Assembly: GCA_015067375.1 (NCBI GenBank)
Contig: SVMQ01000084.1
Location: 1-8,556 of the forward strand
Reading direction: 5' to 3'
Source: Oscillospiraceae bacterium
GTDB lineage: Bacteria > Bacillota > Clostridia > Oscillospirales > Ruminococcaceae
Length of the DNA: 8,556 nucleotides
Position numbers and translations under genes: made by a program. The notes beneath the pieces were generated by a model. It was given only the letters and a program-made list of their open reading frames with translations, searched no databases and had not been told where the DNA came from. The number at the start of each line of letters is the position of its first letter. Within the stretch, counting starts at the first letter, position 1. Below, one piece after another: positions 6,719-8,556 of the stretch.

Positions 6719-7108
6719 TTATATATTTACGTTAAACTCGGAGATCAGCTTGCCCTTTTCATCAATGTGCATTTGAATTTCAAACCAGAAATCAAGCGGC
6801 TCTCCGTGACTGGTGGGTGAATAGTCTGCCCAGATCAAGCCATCTTCAATATCAAGATCGTCTAAGCTCTTTTTGTCAAATTCATCAACAACAAATTCTT
6901 TGCCCTCATCTTCAGACCATAATGTTAACTGTTCAGTAAGCCATGTGCCGAAATCTTTAATTCCTTGTTCCTGTGTTCCGTTGTCCCCACACCAGGAGCT
7001 TTCAATCAATGTAATAGAAGCCAATTCATCAAATTTACCTTGTGCTATACAATTAACAATAGCCTTTACTCTGTTTTTTGCTTTTATTTTAATTGCTATG
7101 CGGTTCAT
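6719..7108 (-). CDS. Uncharacterised 129-aa protein, possible NTF2-like fold
   Basis: I do not recognise a named family. The start at 7108 (MNRIAIKIK) is chosen because GGAG lies 8 bases upstream; the alternative ATG at 7126, six codons earlier, would place that GGAG inside the gene, has no good SD of its own and would leave a leader of only about 14 nt. The protein opens with a short basic segment and a helix (KAIVNCIAQGKFDELA), has an acidic middle, and ends in two likely beta strands (LDFWFEIQMHIDE, KLISEFNVNI). A helix followed by curved strands of this kind recalls NTF2/SnoaL-like proteins, some of which are immunity proteins, but this is weak inference. It is the first gene of the AT-rich minus-strand pair. 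Confidence 0.68.
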   Translation of the reverse strand: MNRIAIKIKAKNRVKAIVNCIAQGKFDELASITLIESSWCGDNGTQEQGIKDFGTWLTEQLTLWSEDEGKEFVVDEFDKKSLDDLDIEDGLIWADYSPTSHGEPLDFWFEIQMHIDEKGKLISEFNVNI

Positions 7109-7146
7109 ACATATTTCTCCGATCATATAATCTTTACGATAAACAC

Positions 7147-7175
7147 ATTATAAAGCTTTTTGATATATTTGTCAA
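7147..7175 (-). promoter_or_regulatory. Consensus sigma-A promoter of the two-gene minus-strand unit
   Basis: Read on the minus strand, TTGACA (7170-7175) and TATAAT (7147-7152) match consensus at all 12 positions with a 17-bp spacer. Transcription would begin near 7140, giving a leader of about 32 nt to the start at 7108. Such a promoter suggests strong constitutive expression unless repressed. Confidence 0.88.
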
Positions 7176-7290
7176 CGTTCATTTACATACAATTTCCTTT
7201 AATATTTTTCTGAGCCGTGATAATAATATTACTGCAAGGACGAAAGAAAAGCCCTTGTGATAATTAAGATATATTAAGGAGATTATTATT

Positions 7291-7494
7291 ATGGCTTCCA
7301 ACAAGCAGAATAAATCCGCACTCAACAGCATCAAGATGCAGGCTGCAAGCGAGGTAGGCGTTGCGCTCAACAACGGCTACAACGGCGACCTCACTTCCAA
7401 GCAGGCAGGCTCTATCGGTGGTCAGATGGTCAAGGATATGATCAACTCCTACAAGCAGAGCAACGGCGGTACAGCCTCCTCTTCCAACAGCTGA
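7291..7494 (+). CDS. Alpha/beta-type small acid-soluble spore protein
   Basis: These proteins coat and protect DNA in the dormant spore and are degraded by the GPR protease at germination. The 67-aa protein has the family core: SALNSIKMQAASEVGVAL (9-26), containing the likely GPR site E21-V22 (most relatives have E followed by F or I), and AGSIGGQMVKDMI (39-51), the second conserved block. The spacer GYNGDLTSKQ between them is of the clostridial type, longer than in Bacillus SspA. The C-terminus is Ser/Asn-rich. AAGGAG lies 10 bases before the ATG, and the gene ends in tandem stops TGA TAA. In Bacillus such genes are transcribed by sigma-G in the forespore; I could not identify a convincing sigma-G promoter here. 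Confidence 0.93.
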   Translation: MASNKQNKSALNSIKMQAASEVGVALNNGYNGDLTSKQAGSIGGQMVKDMINSYKQSNGGTASSSNS

Positions 7495-7514
7495 TAAGCT
7501 AAAGTAAAAAAAGC

Positions 7515-7540
7515 AGCTCCCTCGCAGCAGCGGGGGAGCT
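7515..7540. terminator. Terminator between the SASP gene and perR (strongest on minus)
   Basis: AGCTCCCTCGC (7515-7525) pairs with GCGGGGGAGCT (7530-7540) over 11 bp including one G-U, with the 4-nt loop AGCA. On the minus strand, after GC, it runs into seven T (complement of A at 7506-7512), a classic terminator for perR. On the plus strand the stem is followed by TGTGTGTTAG, less T-rich, but it lies about 20 bp past the SASP stop and probably serves that transcript as well. Confidence 0.9.
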
Positions 7541-7546
7541 TGTGTG

Positions 7547-7933
7547 TTAGTTCTGTTCATTTTTGCGGCAATCGCAGCAGATGCCGTTAAGGTTGAGCGT
7601 AACGATAGTAAGCTGATGTCCGTACTTCTCAGCAACGATATCATTCAGTGAATCAAGCTCAGAAAGCTCAACATCAAATACTTGTGTACATTTGTCGCAA
7701 ACCATGTGGTAGTGCGCGTCGGTGCGCCCGTCAAAGCGGTCACTGCCGTCCGCTATGCGTATCTTTAGCAGCATACCAAGCTCGCTGAGCTGATTAAGGT
7801 TGCGGTAGACCGTGCCAAGACTAAGATTGGGATTGTCAGCCTTCAGTGCCGTATAGACCTGATCTGCAGTGGGATGAACAGGGAAGTTCATAACCTGATT
7901 ATATATCATTTCGCGTTGTTTTGAGAATTTCAT
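7547..7933 (-). CDS. perR: Fur-family regulator, PerR type
   Basis: PerR is a metal-dependent cytosolic repressor that senses peroxide by oxidation of metal-ligand histidines. The 128-aa protein has the winged-helix part (HPTADQVYTALK at 20-31, SLGTVYRNLNQL at 38-49 as recognition helix) and the dimerisation domain. Compared with Bacillus subtilis PerR, every key residue is displaced by exactly 17: regulatory-metal ligands H20, D68, H74, H76 and D87 (H37, D85, H91, H93, D104), and structural zinc cysteines C79, C82, C119, C122 (C96, C99, C136, C139). Asp87 favours PerR over Fur, which usually has Glu there. The N-terminal helix of longer homologues is missing, and an in-frame TGA 15 bases before the ATG shows this is real. 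AAGAGG provides the SD. Zur or Fur function is a lesser possibility. Confidence 0.88.
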   Translation of the reverse strand: MKFSKQREMIYNQVMNFPVHPTADQVYTALKADNPNLSLGTVYRNLNQLSELGMLLKIRIADGSDRFDGRTDAHYHMVCDKCTQVFDVELSELDSLNDIVAEKYGHQLTIVTLNLNGICCDCRKNEQN

Positions 7934-7955
7934 ATTAGTCCTCTTAAATCATAAT

Positions 7956-7968
7956 AGTAATTGTTACT
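7956..7968. promoter_or_regulatory. Candidate PerR/Fur-type operator upstream of perR
   Basis: AGTAATTGTTACT has perfect 5-bp arms (AGTAA/TTACT) around a 3-bp centre, lying just downstream of the perR -10 box and over the expected start site. The AT-rich flanks (ATAAT at 7951-7955, ATTAT at 7972-7976) add partial symmetry. The left half, TAGTAAT, matches the PerR half-site TTATAAT at 5 of 7 positions; the right half fits less well. Autoregulation is typical of the family, but the operator call rests on position and symmetry only. Confidence 0.5.
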
Positions 7969-7971
7969 GAT

Positions 7972-8000
7972 ATTATATCATAATTTAACTCGTTTGTCAA
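7972..8000 (-). promoter_or_regulatory. Consensus sigma-A promoter of perR
   Basis: On the minus strand, TTGACA (7995-8000) and TATAAT (7972-7977) match consensus at all positions with a 17-bp spacer, and TGA before the -10 box gives an extended -10. The expected start near 7965 lies within the palindrome at 7956-7968. Confidence 0.9.
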
Positions 8001-8029
8001 GTATTTCTAAGAGGAAAAATATAGAAAAA

Positions 8030-8054
8030 TGACCCGAGCGTGAGGCTCAGGTCA
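8030..8054 (-). terminator. Terminator of spoIVA
   Basis: On the minus strand TGACCTGAGC and GCTCGGGTCA form a 10-bp stem (one T-G wobble) with a 5-nt loop, followed directly by TTTTTCTATATTTTT. It begins 6 bp after the spoIVA stop codon. On the plus strand the stem is not followed by T residues. Confidence 0.93.
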
Positions 8055-8060
8055 CTGTAG

Positions 8061-8556
8061 TTATAGGATGATGCAGATAAGGCCTCCGCAGCCGTCATTG
8101 ATGATTCGCTGTATGGTCTCCTGCAGCTTCATTCGTGCGTCTGTCGGCATACGGTAGAGTTTGTTGTGCAGACCTTCGTTCACTAGGTCGTGCAGCGATT
8201 TGCCGAAGATGTTGCTCTCCCATATCTTAGTCGGATTTTCCTCGAAATCTGTAAGCAGGTAGGATACAAGTTCCTCAGATTGCTTTTCGCTGCCGACGAT
8301 GGGGTTTATTTCGGTCGTGATGTTTGCTGACATCATGTGGATGGAAGGCGCGCTCGCTTTCAGACGAACACCATACTTACCGCCTTGTCTGATTATCTCA
8401 GGCTCTTCAAGGCTGAGTTCCTCCATAGTAGGGAGGACGATACCGTAGCCTGTTGCTTCAACTTCGTCCAGCGCGCTACGCACGCGCTCAAATCTGCTTT
8501 TTGCCGCCGCCAGTTCTATCATGCACGCCATGAGATCGCCCTCGTCTGCCATCTCA
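8061..8556 (-). CDS. spoIVA: Stage IV sporulation protein A, C-terminal part (5' end outside window)
   Basis: SpoIVA is the ATPase that polymerises on the outer forespore membrane and anchors the spore coat. The visible 165 codons encode the C-terminal region. Recognisable family blocks are PIVGSEKQSEELVSYLL, KIWESNIFGKSLHDLVNEGL and the invariant-looking end GGLICIIL, the tail needed for localisation in Bacillus. The Walker motifs would lie in the missing N-terminal part. The frame is open through the window edge, with a Glu codon before the first Met at 8552, so that Met is internal, not a start. Full-length proteins are near 490 aa, so about a third of the gene is here. It has its own terminator and is separate from perR. 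Confidence 0.95.
   Translation of the reverse strand, partial: EMADEGDLMACMIELAAAKSRFERVRSALDEVEATGYGIVLPTMEELSLEEPEIIRQGGKYGVRLKASAPSIHMMSANITTEINPIVGSEKQSEELVSYLLTDFEENPTKIWESNIFGKSLHDLVNEGLHNKLYRMPTDARMKLQETIQRIINDGCGGLICIIL

Noticed and set aside
7230..7266. Candidate sigma-G promoter for the SASP gene (TGCAAG with GATAATT)
   Set aside because: The spacing is about 20 bp and neither box matches the known sigma-G consensus well.
7264..7644. Minus-strand open frame across the SASP gene into the end of perR
   Set aside because: It crosses a strong terminator and overlaps two well-supported genes.
1..8556. CRISPR array, tRNA, rRNA, insertion sequence or riboswitch
   Set aside because: No spaced direct repeats, recognisable RNA gene, transposase or inverted terminal repeats were seen; the only tandem repeat is the in-frame His-coding array.

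Overview
The window looks like chromosome from an anaerobic, spore-lineage Firmicute, most likely a Ruminococcus-like member of the Oscillospiraceae. The support is a clostridial-type alpha/beta small acid-soluble spore protein, the C-terminal end of the spore-coat ATPase SpoIVA, a PerR-type Fur regulator, strong AAGGAG/GGAGG ribosome binding sites and sigma-A-like promoters close to consensus. The genus is inferred from family resemblance, not from a search.

Layout. (1) 1-227: a probable terminator of an unseen upstream gene, then an extended -10 promoter. (2) 228-6114, plus strand: six tightly spaced genes. Two are G3E (COG0523/CobW) GTPases: one carries a large His/Cys metal-binding tail, the other is fused to a YcgQ/DUF1980-like domain. 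They are followed by an uncharacterised 204-aa protein, mtnA (methylthioribose-1-phosphate isomerase), a class I SAM-dependent methyltransferase and an MtaD-like methylthioadenosine/S-adenosylhomocysteine deaminase. A 15-bp perfect hairpin at 6121-6156 ends the block. A hairpin between the third gene and mtnA may split it into a metal half and a sulfur-salvage half. (3) 6163-7108, minus strand: two AT-rich genes of unknown function behind a perfect consensus promoter. (4) 7291-7494, plus: the SASP gene. (5) 7547-7933, minus: perR, with a perfect consensus promoter and a palindrome over its likely start site. (6) 8061-8556, minus: the 3' end of spoIVA, with its own terminator.

How the genes may work together. 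The first half of the operon suggests intracellular zinc or other transition-metal handling by two dissimilar G3E GTPases. The second half suggests recycling of SAM by-products: the methyltransferase yields SAH, MtaD deaminates MTA/SAH, and MtnA acts on methylthioribose-1-phosphate after a phosphorolysis step not encoded here. The right-hand genes serve sporulation and peroxide/metal-responsive regulation.

The observations most worth following up are the GTPase-DUF1980 fusion paired with a His-tailed GTPase, the mtnA-methyltransferase-mtaD cluster, and the unassigned AT-rich gene pair.
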